This document shows, in pieces, positions 49,961-61,262 of a stretch of DNA of 64,000 nt. The stretch is from Paenarthrobacter nitroguajacolicus JCM 14115 (GTDB lineage: Bacteria > Actinomycetota > Actinomycetes > Actinomycetales > Micrococcaceae). Under the pieces are notes generated by a model. The model was not told the origin of the DNA. It did not search any database and worked only from the letters and a program-made list of their open reading frames with translations. The translations under genes and the position numbers were made by a program. The stretch spans positions 1-64,000 of the forward strand of contig BBFS01000003.1 of the NCBI GenBank assembly GCA_001313365.1, written 5' to 3'. Numbering within the stretch: position 1 is the first letter of the stretch; the number at the start of each line of letters is the position of its first letter.

Positions 49961-50917
49961 ATGAAGTACTCCCAATCCTCAAAGTCGACGATGCGTGCAC
50001 TGGCCGTCAGCCCTGAGGCGCCCGGGCGAATCGATATTCAGGACGTCCCTACTCCCTCAGCACGCCCTGACGAAGTGTTGGTTGAGGTTCATGCCATTTC
50101 CCTCAACCGAGGCGAGATGCGTGCACTTCGCAGTGCACCCGCAGGCGTCATCCCCCCCGGCTGGGATTTCGCCGGAGTCCTCCTGGAGGACATAAGTGAC
50201 GAGCTGACGGCCGGCTCCAGAGTTCTCGGAATAGTGGAACATGGCGCCTGGGCAGAGATGGTCGCCGTGCGCCGGGACTCGATTGCCGCCATTCCTGAAG
50301 AGATAACGTTCGCTCAGGCCGCAGCGTTGCCCACCGCCGGACTCACGGCTTTGCGCACATTGCGGCTCGGGGGCTGTGGGCCTCGGTGATCACGTCTTGG
50401 TCACCGGCGCTCCGGCGGTGTTGGCCAGTTCGCTGTTCAACTCTCAGCACAAGCAGGAGCCATGGTTACGGCGCTGGTCTCCACGGGCACGAACGCCGAT
50501 GCGCTCATGGCCATCGGCGCCAAACACGTGATAAACGACATCGAGCAAGCCCGCGATCGTTTTGACGTGATCATCGAGTCGGTGGGCGGCCAAGTCCTTG
50601 GCCGCGCACTGTCCATGCTGGATTCGCGGGGGGGCCGGTTGGTTGCCTTTGGCAATTCGTCAGACGAGCCAAGTAGTTTCAATGTCCGTGATGTATACAA
50701 CGGGGGGGCTCTGGTCAAGATCCTGGGTTTCGAGCTGTTCTTCGATCCTCTTCCTTTCGGACGAGACCTGGCAACGCTCCTGGACCTCATGGTGAAAGGT
50801 AAGCTCACCCCCCCGCACGTTGCCCAAGTCCTGCCCTGGGATGACGTGGCTATCGCTCTTGACCGGTTGGGGAACCGCGCTGTCGGTGGAAAGCTGATCC
50901 TCACACTAAAGAGCTAA
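49961..50917 (+). CDS. NADPH:quinone reductase-like MDR protein
   Basis: Zinc-free medium-chain dehydrogenase. MRALAVSPEAPGRIDIQDVP, ARPDEVLVEVHAISLNRGEM, GWDFAGVLLEDISDELTAGS, GAWAEMVAVRRDSIAAIPEE, AALPTAGLTALRTLRLGG, then (break) DHVLVTGA-GGVGQFAVQLSA, MVTALVSTGTNADALMAIGA, FDVIIESVGGQVLGRALSML, KLTPPHVAQVLPWDDVAIAL, DRLGNRAVGGKLILTL. About 325 residues. ATG after TGGAGG. Last gene of the plus operon. Reduces an alkenal or quinone, or is a housekeeping reductase. Confidence 0.85.
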
Positions 50918-50950
50918 CTACATCCCCCCCGTCTGGCTTTATCCAGAGCA

Positions 50951-50998
50951 CGCCAAGAATGCCGCCCCCCCAATTGCTTGGGGGCGGCATTCTTGGCG
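50951..50998. terminator. Bidirectional terminator, 19-bp stem
   Basis: Arms 50951-50969 and 50980-50998 (CGCCAAGAATGCCGCCCCC and complement), lying between convergent genes. The 5-prime arm carries a run of 7 C against 5 G in the 3-prime arm. Confidence 0.8.
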
Positions 50999-51018
50999 TT
51001 GAGGAGATTTACGCCCGG

Positions 51019-52549
51019 CTAGGCATCATCTGCCGTCGTTGAGAGCACGCGGCCGAGTCCTTCGTAAGCTGCCGGCCTCTTGGACCTAAGCCAGAAAGCA
51101 ATAAGGAGACTGAAGACGAACCACGCGATGCAGAACCATGGAATGAGGCTGACCCAGATGATGTCACCACCGAGGTGGCTGAGGTTTGACCACAGCAGGT
51201 AGAGGGCGCCGGCCAGTCCAAGAGCGCCGATTGCAGGAGCTACGCCGGTCCGCCACCAGTGCGCATGAACTCGGTGCGCGGGAAGCCGGTGGTAGCGGAT
51301 GGTGGCGATGGAGCACAGAATTTGGTTGAGCATGACCCAGAAAGTGCAGGCAATGGCAAACCAGCCGAATACTTCGGAGTACGCCGCGGTATTGAAGTCA
51401 TTGCCTGCAAATTCCTGCGCCGAAGGTGCGGCGAAGTAGAAGGCAGTGAACAGCGCAAGGATAAGGCCCGCTCCGAAGAACGTTGCAACTGCTGCGTGGT
51501 GGGGGCTTCCGTAGCGGGGATGCGTGTGGCCCAGTTTGCTGGGAAACAGAACGCCCTCCCGCGCGATTGCGTAGATGTAGCGTGAAACGGTTTGGTGGAA
51601 CGCCAGGATCGAGGCAAAGCATCCGGTAATCACAAGCCAGTTGATGCAATCGGCCGCCCACGCTCCAACGTAAGTCTGGGCGAGCGAGATGTAGGACTGA
51701 CCCAACAGGCCAGTAGTCTCATCCACCACTTTGCCGGTTCCGAAACCCGTGATTGTTGCCCAGGCCGTGACGAACAGAATGAGGCCGATGCCAATGACTG
51801 CGAGGTAGGTTGCCAGCGGCACGAGCTTCCTGGGGGTTCTTGGATTCTTCGGCGTAGTTGGGTACGACTTCGAATCCGAGCCAGGACCAGAAGGCGAAGA
51901 AGATGCCGATGCCTGGGGCTATTCCACCGAAGGCGTTGATGGGGTTGATCGGTTCGAGCTTACGCCCTCTGGCCCACCGTTCATGAAGATAGCGCCATTG
52001 ACGATGGCAAGAATGATAATTTCGCCGATGAACAGGACACCGAGAACCTTAGCCGAGAGTTCGACGCCGAAGTACGATGCCACAGCAGCGAGGACCAGCG
52101 CGATACCTGCGATGACAAGCCACGGCACGTCTATCCCGAAGGACTGCTTCAGGGCGGCAGAGCCGAAGTAACCAATGGCCCCCAACACCGCCACCTGGAC
52201 GCAGAGGTACCCCAGCATCAGGGAAAGCCCTGATGCCAGCCCGAGCGGTTTACTCAGACCGTTGCTGATAAAGCTGTAAAAGCCGCCGGTTGCGCTGAGT
52301 CGTCGCGTCATTGCTACATAGCCGACGGCGAAGCAGAGAAGTACGCCCATTGCGACGATGAATCCGGCTGGAGCTCCGACACCGTTGCCGAAGGCGACCG
52401 CAAGCGGAATGTTGCCCAAGCAGCCCACCAGGGGGGGCTGCGCTGGAGAAAGCCAGCAGAAGAATGCCTACAAGTCCGAGGGAACCAGACTTGAGGCGAT
52501 GGACTTCTGTCTGTTCAGATGACGCGGAAAGGGCACTGGAAGTTGCCAT
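51019..52549 (-). CDS. APC-family amino-acid permease
   Basis: Twelve-helix permease of about 505 residues. MATSSALSASSEQTEVHRLK, SGSLGLVGILLLAFSSAAP, NIPLAVAFGNGVGAPAGFIV, TRRLSATGGFYSFISNGLSK, PLGLASGLSLMLGYLCVQVA, SAKVLGVLFIGEIIILAIVN, (break) TYLAVIGIGLILFVTAWATI, ILAFHQTVSRYIYAIAREGV, LFPSKLGHTHPRYGSPHHAA, end LGRVLSTTADDA. TGGFYSFISNGL is the APC helix 3 motif. Breaks near 52420, 51970 and 51830. Divergent from a TetR gene; the promoter between holds TGAAACA-N6-TCTTTCA. Substrate unknown: amine or amino acid. Confidence 0.85.
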
Positions 52550-52751
52550 GGGGGGGGTCCTTCTTCAAATTTTGGCGCGCTGTTGGGGGAGCATGCCAAA
52601 GAACATTGGGGAGGGTGCGGATCCGTCGTTGAATTGAGACGGGTGGGGCCGCCTCGCGCTGGCCATCTGCTGTGGAGGGGTCGCCGCACAGGAGGGTGGC
52701 AGAGCACAAGTATTCGGGCTGACATCGCAGCGTCTGCGACGTGTGAAAGAA

Positions 52752-52771
52752 TGAAACATATTCATCTTTCA
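52752..52771. promoter_or_regulatory. Putative TetR operator TGAAACA-N6-TCTTTCA
   Basis: Inverted repeat of 7+6+7 bases, 203 bases upstream of the APC permease and 148 bases upstream of the TetR start. The same pattern appears twice at 61.8 kb. Confidence 0.6.
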
Positions 52772-52918
52772 TGTTCGAAGTATGAGGTATGGATCACAGT
52801 TCACGCAATAGGCAGTTTCGGGCCCACGACGCACGATGCCCGACGAACGCCTAGACTGGGCTGAAGGTAAGGGTCGTTGATCCACGGACTATCGAACAGG
52901 CTGGAGGGGGGCGCGAAG

Positions 52919-53643
52919 ATGAGCCAAGCAGCGCAGCACGAGGTGGAAGGGTCCTTGGAGGCCTTTGACAGGGACGCTCCCTCGGTTCCCGCAGGACCAC
53001 ATTCCCTGTCCGAGCTTCTGACGGAGGCATCCGCCACGGTCGGCGCTCACAGGACGGCGGTACAAAAGCGCAGTCGGTCGAAAATGGCGACCGTAATGAC
53101 CGCAGCAATCGATCTTTTGGTCGAAGGAGGCCCTGAGGCCGTCACGACTACCACCGTTGCGGCTCGGGCTGGTGTCTCCGTTGGCTGGCTCTACAACTTC
53201 TTCGATGGCCGCGAGGCGTTGCTTGAAGAAATTCTTGTGTCTTGCCTGCAGGATCTGGACAACCGATTGGACAAAGTCAATTTCGACCTGGGCGGACCTG
53301 ACTGGAAGGAGAAGGCCGAGGCCGGCGTCGAGGCCCATATCGAATTCTTCAACGAAACACCGGCTTTCCGGGCAATCTGGTTTTCCACTGAGTTCACGGG
53401 TCGTATGATTCGTGCTAATCGCGTGCATGACGACGAGCTCGCTGCATATCTCGCCCGAACCATCACCGACATCAGGCCTGACGCGCCGCGGGTTCCGCTC
53501 GACGTTGTAACCCAGATCTTTGTTGGCATGCTGGATAAGGCTTTGACCTCGCCTACCGCGAGTCGCCGGATCGCGGCAACGAGGCGTTACTGCAGGAAAT
53601 GAAACGCTCAAGTATCGAATATCTGTCCACATATCTGCCGTAA
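52919..53643 (+). CDS. TetR-family regulator
   Basis: About 240 residues. After a long N-terminus (MSQAAQHEVEGSLEAFDRDA) the helix-turn-helix reads RSKMATVMTAAIDLLVEGGP, EAVTTTTVAARAGVSVGWLY, NFFDGREALLEEILVSCLQD; the ligand domain has AGVEAHIEFFNETPAFRAIW and FSTEFTGRMIRANRVHDDEL. ATG at 52919 after GGAGG. A one-base break near 53545 leads to the proper end EALLQEMKRSSIEYLSTYLP with TAA at 53641. Likely controls the APC permease, and by shared sites the GFA and aldehyde dehydrogenase genes. Confidence 0.83.
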
Positions 53644-53654
53644 TATCTGCCGTA
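53631..53654. repeat. 12-bp tandem duplication at the TetR stop codon
   Basis: ATATCTGCCGTA occurs twice in a row; the first copy encodes Tyr-Leu-Pro and the first two bases of the TAA stop. A second case of a duplication on a stop codon in this window. Confidence 0.7.
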
Positions 53655-53801
53655 GGATCCCGCGCCCGCGGCCGGCCGAGACAGCTGTCAACACGTCGCC
53701 CGGACGCGAACGCCCGGGCCGATCCAGAAAGCCGTATTCATTTCAGTTAGGTCCCGGGGCGCGAGAGCCGCCCTAGGAAATCGTCAGTCTTCGAGGAATC
53801 C

Positions 53802-55280
53802 CTAGGTGGGACGTGGAGCCGTCAGCTCCCGGTCCCCCCCCAAATAAGAAGGGCGGAGGTGCGACCAAGGCCTGGCAGCTTCGAATGCTGCGGCGGCCCT
53901 CAGAACCTTCCCATCCGAGTGAAAACCGCCCGCAATTTGCAGTCCAACGGGCAACCCTCCCGAGGTAAATCCGGCGGGCACCGTGATGGATGGCGTCGTC
54001 ATCATGTTGAATGGATACGTGAGCAACCATCCGAGGATCTGCTCCCGGAGCGGCTTACCCTCAAGCCAGCTGGGCGCGAACTGTTCCAGAGGAAAAGCCG
54101 CTGAGGTCAGGGTTGGAGAAATCAAGAGGTCGAAACCTGACATGAACTCTCTGAAGGTCTGCCACATCTGACCGCGGTAGAGGTCGGCCCGACCCTTATC
54201 TTCTCCATTCAGCGTCTTGCATTGACTCATGATCTCCAGAAGGTTTTCATCCACCTGTCCCGTCATGCCCTGCCAGTCCAGCAGGTCAACCTGGCTGGCA
54301 AATCCAGGAAGCCAGACGCCGTTCCACATCGCTTCCTGGCTCCGCCCCATGACGGAGTGGCCTCTTCGACAACCGCACCAAGTTCCTCGAAAGCGTCCAT
54401 GGCAGACCTGCAGATCGCCGCGACCTCCGGGTCCACGTAGCCAAGGCCCAGATCTGAGGACCAGGCGATCCGTAGGCCGTCGATCGGCTTCTTGATCTCC
54501 TCGGTGAAGTCAATATTCATGTCCGGAAGACTGGTTGGGTCTTCGTCGTCCGGACCAGCCATGACATTGAGCATGAGCGCAGCGTCAGCCACTGTCCGGG
54601 CAATCGGCCCATGATAGATCCAGGTATAAAAGCGACCCCCCCAGAATTGTCTGTGGGATGAGGCCATGGGTTGGTTTCATCCCGACAACACCACACATCG
54701 AAGCCGGGATCCGAACCGACCCCCCCGCTCCATCGCTCCCCCCCTCTGCAATGGGTGCAAGGCCTGCAGCCACAGCAGCAGCCGATCCCCCGCTGGACCC
54801 GCCGGCCGAGTAGCCGCTTTTCCAGGGATTGTGAGTGGGCCCGTACAAATGGTTGTCCGTCCCCCCCCGTAGTAGCCACCCTCGGGCATATTCGTTTTTC
54901 CGAGAAACAACCCCCCCAGCCGCTTTGAGACGCTTAACGACGGCAGCATCGTGCTGAGCTACGGTTCCTTTCAGCGGCAAGTAGCCGTACGTTGCCGGCA
55001 GTCCACTCATGGCGGTGAGTTCCTTGACTGCGAAAGGGACCCCGTGAAGCGGCCCAAGCGCTGCACCCGAGTCCACCTGTGTCTGCAGGCGTTCGGCGTC
55101 CGTGGTGACCTGCTCCTCGTCGAAGGTAACGTACGCGTTCAATTGCGGATTCACAGCCTTGATGCGGTCCGTCATCGATGTGGCGATATCGACAGGGGGG
55201 GAAAGTTCCTGGCGGCGTACCTGTTCGCTTATATGTGTCGCGCTCATCCAGGAAATGTCTTCAGTGGTGACGTGGTCCAT
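53802..55280 (-). CDS. Amidase (amidase signature family)
   Basis: About 480 residues. Start MDHVTTEDISWMSATHISEQ at 55280 after AAGGAG. Catalytic Lys in GVPFAVKELTAMSG; then TYGYLPLKGTVAQHDAAVVK; NMPEGGYYGGTDNHLYGPTH (restored); the signature YSAGGSSGGSAAAVAAGLAP, IAEGSDGAGSVRIPASMCGV, with the cis-Ser and Ser nucleophile; VVGMKPTHGLIPQ; HGPIARTVADAALMLNVMAG; TYPFNMMTTPSITVPAGFTS, GGLPVGLQIAGGFHSDGKVL. Lys-Ser-Ser triad complete. Breaks near 54840, 54720, 54640 and 54350. It follows the ribose-type ABC importer by about 57 bases and probably hydrolyses an imported amide. Confidence 0.86.
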
Positions 55281-55336
55281 GATTCTCTCCTTGAGTTTGA
55301 GGTTTGTGGTGTAGTCGTGGCTGGTCACTGAGTGCG

Positions 55337-56357
55337 TCACTTGGACCGCTGCACCCAGAAGCGAATTGCCTCAAGGCCGGCGGCCAAGACCAGTACACTG
55401 CCCGTCACGATTCCGGCGATTTCCGGCCCCCAAATTGAGTAGCGTTAGCCCGTTCTTAAGGATGGCGATGAGCCATACTCCAAGAACCACGCGAAGGACG
55501 CTGCCACGTCCACCGTTGAACGGCACACCGCCAAGGAGCACGGCGGTCAATACGGTCACTTCGAATCCGACCCCAAGGGTGCCAGAAGGGGGGGCGCTGT
55601 CCAGTCTCGCCACCTGCAGGACACCTGCAATACCGGCCGCCAGTCCTACTACAACGTAGAGAAGCACTGACAAGCGTTTGACCGGGATGCCTACAAGGTA
55701 GGAAGCCCTCGCATTCACCCCCGATTGCGATAATTTTGCGGCCAACAGGGAGACGATTCATGGTGAGCAGGCTGCGCCGATGACCAACAGGGCTGCGAGG
55801 CCCAGATAGGACACACCGAAAATGGAGCCATTGCCCAGGATATTGACATCAGACGGAAAGCCGTACAGCGAATCAGGGGCGAGATACTGAGCAACACCCC
55901 CCCGCGTAGCGGCGAGCATTCCCAGCGTTACTACCAAGGGAGACAGTTCCAGCCATCCAATCAGCAATCCATTGATGGCGCCGATTGCTGTACCTACTGC
56001 GATTCCTACTAAGAGCCCGGGGATGAGACCGGAACTCAAGAAAGTGAGCCCGGAGCACACTCCGGCCAAGGCCAACGTCGAACCGACGGACAGATCGACG
56101 AATCCGGCCATCAGCAACACTGCAGCCACCACGGCCACTATGAAGGTCGGCCCATTCTGGTTAGTACCGCAAGGAGGTTGCCGCCGGTAAGGAAAGACTT
56201 GGTCGCCAGAGAAAAATACACCATGAGACCAAGGGTGGCGGCCGGCATGAACCAGTTGATGCCTGAAGAACCAGCTTTTTGCCGGCAAGGCCAGGCTGTT
56301 TGGTCCTTGGGCTGTTGCTTGGGGGGGACTCATGGTGGTGGACTCCAACGTAGTCAC
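55337..56357 (-). CDS. Ribose-type ABC transporter permease (RbsC-like)
   Basis: CUT2 membrane subunit. Start GTG at 56357 ([18 protein letters not shown]) overlaps the ATPase stop (GTGA). TQNGPTFIVAVVAAVLLMAG, FVDLSVGSTLALAGVCSGLT (family motif DLSVGS), AVGTAIGAINGLLIGWLELS, PLVVTLGMLAATRGVAQYLA, (breaks) NRLPVGRKIIAIGVNARAS, GLAAGIAGVLQVARLDSA, PSGTLGVGFEVTVLTAVLLG, GVPFNGGRGSVLRVVLGVW, and end VLAAGLEAIRFWVQRSK with TGA at 55337. About 340 residues. Breaks near 56290, 55760, 55440. Confidence 0.84.
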
Positions 56358-57854
56358 TTTGATGTTCCTTCCGCTTCGCCAGACTGCCTTGGGCAGCTGA
56401 CAGTAGGTAATTTTCTGTGATGTCTTCGGGGGGGCGATTTCCCTGGGCACTCCGTCCACCAGAACGAAGACACGGGTGGCAAGCGCGAGGATTTCCTCGG
56501 GTTCGCTGCTCGCGAAGATCACGCATCGCTCAGGACCGGAGACAAACTCGCGGAGTAATTCGTAGATCTCGTGTCGGGATCCGATGTCCACCCCTTGAGT
56601 TGGTTCATCCAGGAGCAGAACCGATGTGTCGCCAAGCTCACCGGCCCAACGCCCCACAACCAGCTTTTGGGCATTTCCCCCCGAGAACGAATCCGCTGGA
56701 TTCCCTGGAGACATCGGACTCAGCCGGATCCTCCCCCCCGCCGTCTCAAGAAAGGCCGCCCGTTCGCGGCCACGGCTACGAAATCCTCGTGAGAGCTGGT
56801 GGTAGTGCGGAAGAAGTACGTTTTCTTCAGCCGTCATGCTGCCGAAAAGAGACTGTTCTTTTCGATCGGAAGCCACCAAGGAAATGCCTGCTCAGTGCCT
56901 TGGACCGAGTGGAGGCAGGGGGACGTCCGCGACAGGCTGACGCCCCCCCCTCCCACAGGTCTCCTTACTCCTGCCAGAGACTCCAGAAGGTTCGTCCGTC
57001 CCGAGCCCAACAGCCCGAACAGTCCGATGATTTCATTGGCATGGACTGTCGTCGTCAAAGGCCCCGTGAAGGAGCACTGTAGTGCCTCCAGCTGCAGCAT
57101 CGGCGCGCCTGGTTCGCAGTCTGATGCCCGGCCGGTCAGTGAGCTGCCTGGAGAGATGCCATCAACCAGGTCCTTCATTTCAAGGTCCAGGCGATCCCGG
57201 TCCAGTGCACCCGGCCGTCGCGGAGGACAGTCACAGCGTCGGCGACCTGCAACACCTCGTTCAGCAGGTGCGTCACGTAGATAACAGTGAGACCCTGCGT
57301 CGAGGCCAGCCGGCGCACGAGCCGGATCAGGGCCGTCACTTCATGAGGGCCGAGGGCTGCCGTTGGTTCATCCAAAATGAGCAGGTCCGGTTTCCGTCGC
57401 AACGCCCGGGCGATTTCAACGATCTGCTGCTCCCCCACTGATAGTGAACCGACCAAGGATTTGGGGCTTATGTCCACGTCCAGAGATTCGAGGATGCTTT
57501 GTGCTTCACGCTCCTGCCGGCGGGTATCGATGGCCCCAAGGACGGTCCGACGCTCTTGGCCGAGAAATATATTGTCCGCGACGGAGAGCGACGCGATGAG
57601 CTGAAAATGCTGGTAAATGATGGCGCATCCAGCTTCAAAAGCTTGTGTCGGCGTGAGCCCACGGTAGGGGGCGCCCCCCGATGACGATTTCACCATCATC
57701 GGGACTGGTAGCTCCGCTGAGGCAACCCAACAGTGTGGACTTCCCCGCACCATTGGCGCCCAGAAGTGCGTGAACTGTGCCCGCAGGAATATTCATGTCA
57801 ATGCCCCCGCAGCACGTGATTCGCCCCATACGATTTGCGGATACCCGATAGCAT
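56354..57854 (-). CDS. Ribose-type ABC transporter ATPase (two-domain RbsA-like)
   Basis: CUT2 ATPase with two nucleotide-binding domains, about 495 residues. First domain: [20 protein letters not shown], Walker [22 protein letters not shown]-loop [20 protein letters not shown], signature [20 protein letters not shown], Walker [36 protein letters not shown]. Second domain: [20 protein letters not shown] (degenerate Walker A, usual), [60 protein letters not shown]. Breaks near 57790, 57690, 57180, 56945, 56740 and 56450. The start overlaps the binding protein end (TGATG). Confidence 0.85.
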
Positions 57855-58904
57855 CAGGCCGAAAGTCACAGATTTTTCCTGGTCCAGAACGTCCCGTGGC
57901 ATCTCATTGGCCTTACGCTCAAAATTCCCGATGAGATCGGCCACCAGTTGCGGGTTGTCAGCCTTGGCCAGAACCGTTGGCGTGACAAGGTTGGTTTCGC
58001 CCTTACCCGTTGCGGCGGCCATGGCAGCGTCAACGATGGACGCTGCAAGGGCATCCATGGGAATCGCGGAGCTTGCCCGGTACATGCCGCCCTCCTTGAC
58101 CGCGGCCAGACCCTCCGGCGAGCCGTCCTGGCCAGCTATATAGACGGTATTTGGGTCGATTCCAGCGTTTATGAAGGCCTTCATTGCGCCTATCGCGGAC
58201 TCGTCGCTGAGCCCAATGAAGATGCGCAAATCGGGGTGCTCGCGAAGGGCGTCTTCGGCAATTTGCAGACCACATGCTTGATCCGTGCAGTTCTGTTCAG
58301 AAACGACCTTGAGTCCGGCCGCTTCAATGGCTTGATGGGAAGTTCGTATCTGGGGGGGCGAGAAGGCGGCAGTGTGGTCAACGTAGTGACTGCGGCTGTT
58401 GCCCCGCCGTCGGGGGGGTAGTTCTTCTCGATCCACTCTGTGACATCCGCCGCGATTTGCTCTCCTTGGAGCTTGTTGTCAAATCCCACGTTGCCATCTT
58501 GTCCGTCCATGCTGGTCAGATAAGTGAGCACTTGGTGCCCTGGCTCTGCGCCTGCTTCTGGAGACCGGCGAAAGCCGTCGAGTCGACCGGCCAAAGGACG
58601 ATGGCGTCTACCTGCTGCGTCACCCAGCTTTCGACCGTGGCGCGCTGGCTTTCCAATTTCATTCCCGTGGTGTTGTCCAGAAGCAGGTCGACGCAACCAA
58701 CCTTGGAGGAGTACTCCTTCGCCAATGACTTCAAGGCTTTGATCACCTCGGCTTCCCCGATCGGTGACTGAAGCCAACGGTGTACGTCTTGGAACACCCG
58801 CCGTTGGACGAACTGGATGTTGGTGCGCTGCAGGCCGAGAGCGAGGCCGTAGACGCCAGGGCCAAGGCCGCGACGCCGGCAACGAGGGCTGGTTTGAGAT
58901 GCAT
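57854..58904 (-). CDS. Ribose-type ABC substrate-binding lipoprotein
   Basis: Signal peptide MHLKPALVAGVAALALASTA with lipobox LSAC; then SNGGCSKTYTVGFSHP, GEAEVIKALKSLAKEYSSKV, DLLLDNTTGMKLESQRATVE, WVTQQVDAIVLWPVDSTAFA, GLQKQAQSQGTKV, TSMDGQDGNVGFDNKLQGEQ, NCTDQACGLQIAEDALREHP, LRIFIGLSDESAIGAMKAFI, GIDPNTVYIAGQDGSPEGLA. Type-1 periplasmic-binding (LacI-like) fold. Starts at 58904 after AGGAGG. Breaks near 58760, 58520, 58380. First gene of the importer plus amidase operon. Two extra Cys pairs (NCTDQAC) suggest a disulfide. Confidence 0.84.
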
Positions 58905-59160
58905 GGTAGTGAGCCTCCTGGGGGGGATGGATTGTGGGGGGGCCGCAGGGTTGTGATTCCTGGGGGGGAGTAGATCCAGCCTAGGAAGGCCGCGCTCTGG
59001 CTACCATCGGTGATTTCACGTATATTTGTGATGCGGATCGCTTTTACAAAGTGCGAGCCCTTCATGCGAACCCCCCACAGACTTGTTGTCCGGGTCATTG
59101 TCGCCGTTGGTTTTATCTGACAACCAATGTGAGCTTTTCCCTACGAACCATGGAGGCCAC

Positions 59161-59851
59161 ATGGACTCCGCTTCCCGGGTTCTCATCTTGCAGGACCTAC
59201 AAAGCGAAGACATTATTCGCCGGCGCAACGCATACTTCGACCTCGTTCGCTTCGAAAGCGGTGCAGGGGGCGATCCTTCTGACGTATGTGGATCCTCTGG
59301 CGCACACTCACATCGCGGTCGCAGCTCAGGCTACAGGGACAGCGTTGTGGACTACATCACCCGGGATCTGCTTCTCCACGACAAAGCGGCCAGACAAGCA
59401 CTGCGGGATGAGTCCACCATTTATGACTGGGGATAACCTGCCAGGCTACCGGGCCTCAGCGCCCGCGCTTCTGCATTTCGGACCCGAAGGTTTCAACAAC
59501 GGTGTCACGATGCCGCTGACAGTAAAGGGGCAGATCGTGGGGACTTGCAACCTCAGTACGGATCGCGCGGCCTGGCCGGCGCTTACGGCACCCATGTTGA
59601 CGGCTCTGCGACCGGTTCTAGCGGATATGGTCGAACGCGCCAGGCAAAGCCGCAGCCTGGGGCTTACTCCGCGTGAGTTGGAGATCCTTCGAATGGTAAA
59701 GCGGGGCCTGACGGACACCCAAATAGCCAGCGAACTCTTTCTCTCACCACGCACGGTTTCTACGCACATGGAGAACGCAAGGGGGGGCAAGCTCTCTTCG
59801 ACAACCAGAACACGGGCCGTCATCGTTGCCACGGACCTTGGGCTGATCTAG
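59161..59851 (+). CDS. LuxR-family regulator with GAF-like domain
   Basis: About 225 residues. MDSASRVLILQDLQSEDIIR, RRNAYFDLVRFESGAGAILL, TYVDPLAHTHIAVAAQATG (sensor part); YITRDLLLHDKAARQALRDE, STIYDWGDNLPGYRASAPAL, GFNNGVTMPLTVKGQIVGTC (GAF-like); and the C-terminal helix-turn-helix GLTPRELEILRMVKRGLTDT, QIASELFLSPRTVSTHMENA. One 7-G run adds a Gly after ENARG. Breaks near 59270, 59340 and 59430. ATG at 59161 after GGAGG. Divergent from the importer and amidase operon and probably its regulator. Confidence 0.8.
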
Positions 59852-61154
59852 CAAATGCCACTATCCAGAGCGCAGCCCTGATCCCGGTCCGGCCAAGCGG
59901 ACGGATCGTCATCCGCGGGCGATAGACCTCGGAGCGTCCACCTTTCAGCGAATTCCTCAACCTGGCTGGCAATGGCCCTCGTGGAAGTGTCGAGCCGAAG
60001 CTGGTCAGCAGCCAGCGCCATCAACTGCTTGGCCCGGGATGCGATTCCCGGGTCCGCGAGTCCTAACCGGGCAGCGGCTTCCCAGTCCGGGGGAACCGGC
60101 GCAGATGCCTCTGGCCTGGTCTGAGACAGCGGGATTGGAGATGAGCGCGGAAACGACGGCGGCGGGGGACAGCCCACCAGCAGCCGGGCTGGGCATCGAT
60201 GTATCTGATTTCGAAATACCCTTTGGGCCGAACGTGCGGGAAAAGTGTGCTCAAGTGCTGCTGTAAATCCTCAAGGTTTGCCGGCGGCCGGTCCGGCACC
60301 ACTGCTGTCCCTAGACGGAGCCAATCACGGAACGTCAGACCAGCGGGGGGGCATGCCACTCCCCCCGCTATACGTCGAATCATCATCAGGGGGGGGCGTC
60401 CAGGGCCCACCGGGCGTAGGACACCCCGGGATCCTGGGCCGCGCTGAAATGCGGTACGCCAGTCCTGGTCGGGTCCAGAGCGAGCCACGCTGCGAGCCGT
60501 GTGCTCTTCCAACCGCTTCGCCGGCCACCGATCCAGCCGGAGTTCGCGAACGTCGCTGCCAGCACTGGCCCCATTGAATACAGCAGCTTCCACCGATGAC
60601 GGATTTCGACGTCGTCAGTGCCCGCCTCGACGTTGACCTGCACTGACGCAGTGGAACACATCATGGTGCGCCCGCCGGCGCCCACGGTTCAAAATACTGT
60701 TCCATGGCAGCGTAGCGTGGGGCTTGCGTAATCCGTCTGGGTTCGAGGTGTGGCGACACTCCGGCACCCACCAGGATTGCATCCAAATCGCAGCCTGCTC
60801 CCGCAACAATTTCAGGCTGCCGTGAACTGAGAAAATGAGGTCTCGCAAAGAGGCTTCGGGGTGCGAGCTGAGCTCAAGCTGACCACCAGGTTCGAGCGTA
60901 AGACTTCCGTGAACGTCCAGATGTCGCATTTCCGAGAACAAACGCCGGTAGTTGTCGTCGGCAAATGGACGCTGCAGGGACGGGTCTCCAATTCGACCCA
61001 TGAGCAACTCAAGTTCGAGTCCGATGCGCCCGGCAGGACCGGTCGAGAAGCATGTGCGCTGAATCCACTCCTCGGCAGCCGCGACTGTCAGGGGGCCTTC
61101 CTGCTGATCAGCGATGCTGTTGTCGCCGCGGAGGATCCCGGTGGACGTCATCAT
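59848..61154 (-). CDS. EgtA-like glutamate-cysteine ligase
   Basis: ATP-dependent ligase of the GCS2 family; EgtA makes gamma-Glu-Cys for ergothioneine. MMTSTGILRGDNSIADQQEG, AAEEWIQRTCFSTGPAGRIG, LELELLMGRIG, MRHLDVHGSLTLEPGGQLEL, SSHPEASLRDLIFSVHGSLK, (break) TMMCSTASVQVNVEAGTDDV, GPVLAATFANSGWIGG, LAAWLALDPTRTGVPHF, YARWALDAPP, GLTFRDWLRLGTAVVPDRPP, DLQQHLSTLFPHVRPKGYFE, IRYIDAQP. LTLEPGGQLELSS and MMCSTASVQVNVEAG are the ATP/metal and substrate motifs. About 430 residues. Breaks near 60690, 60390, 60200. Start has two adjacent ATG (61154, 61151). No EgtB, C or D gene is near, so it may have another job, e.g. gamma-glutamylation in the pathway. Confidence 0.78.
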
Positions 61155-61262
61155 GCTTTGTTCCTTTCGAAAAATAGAGAAAGGGGTCTGGGTGGACCAC
61201 CGCAAAGAAGCGATCCACCCAACCCCCCCAACGTTGCGCGGTCTCCCGCGCTCAGGCCCGAA

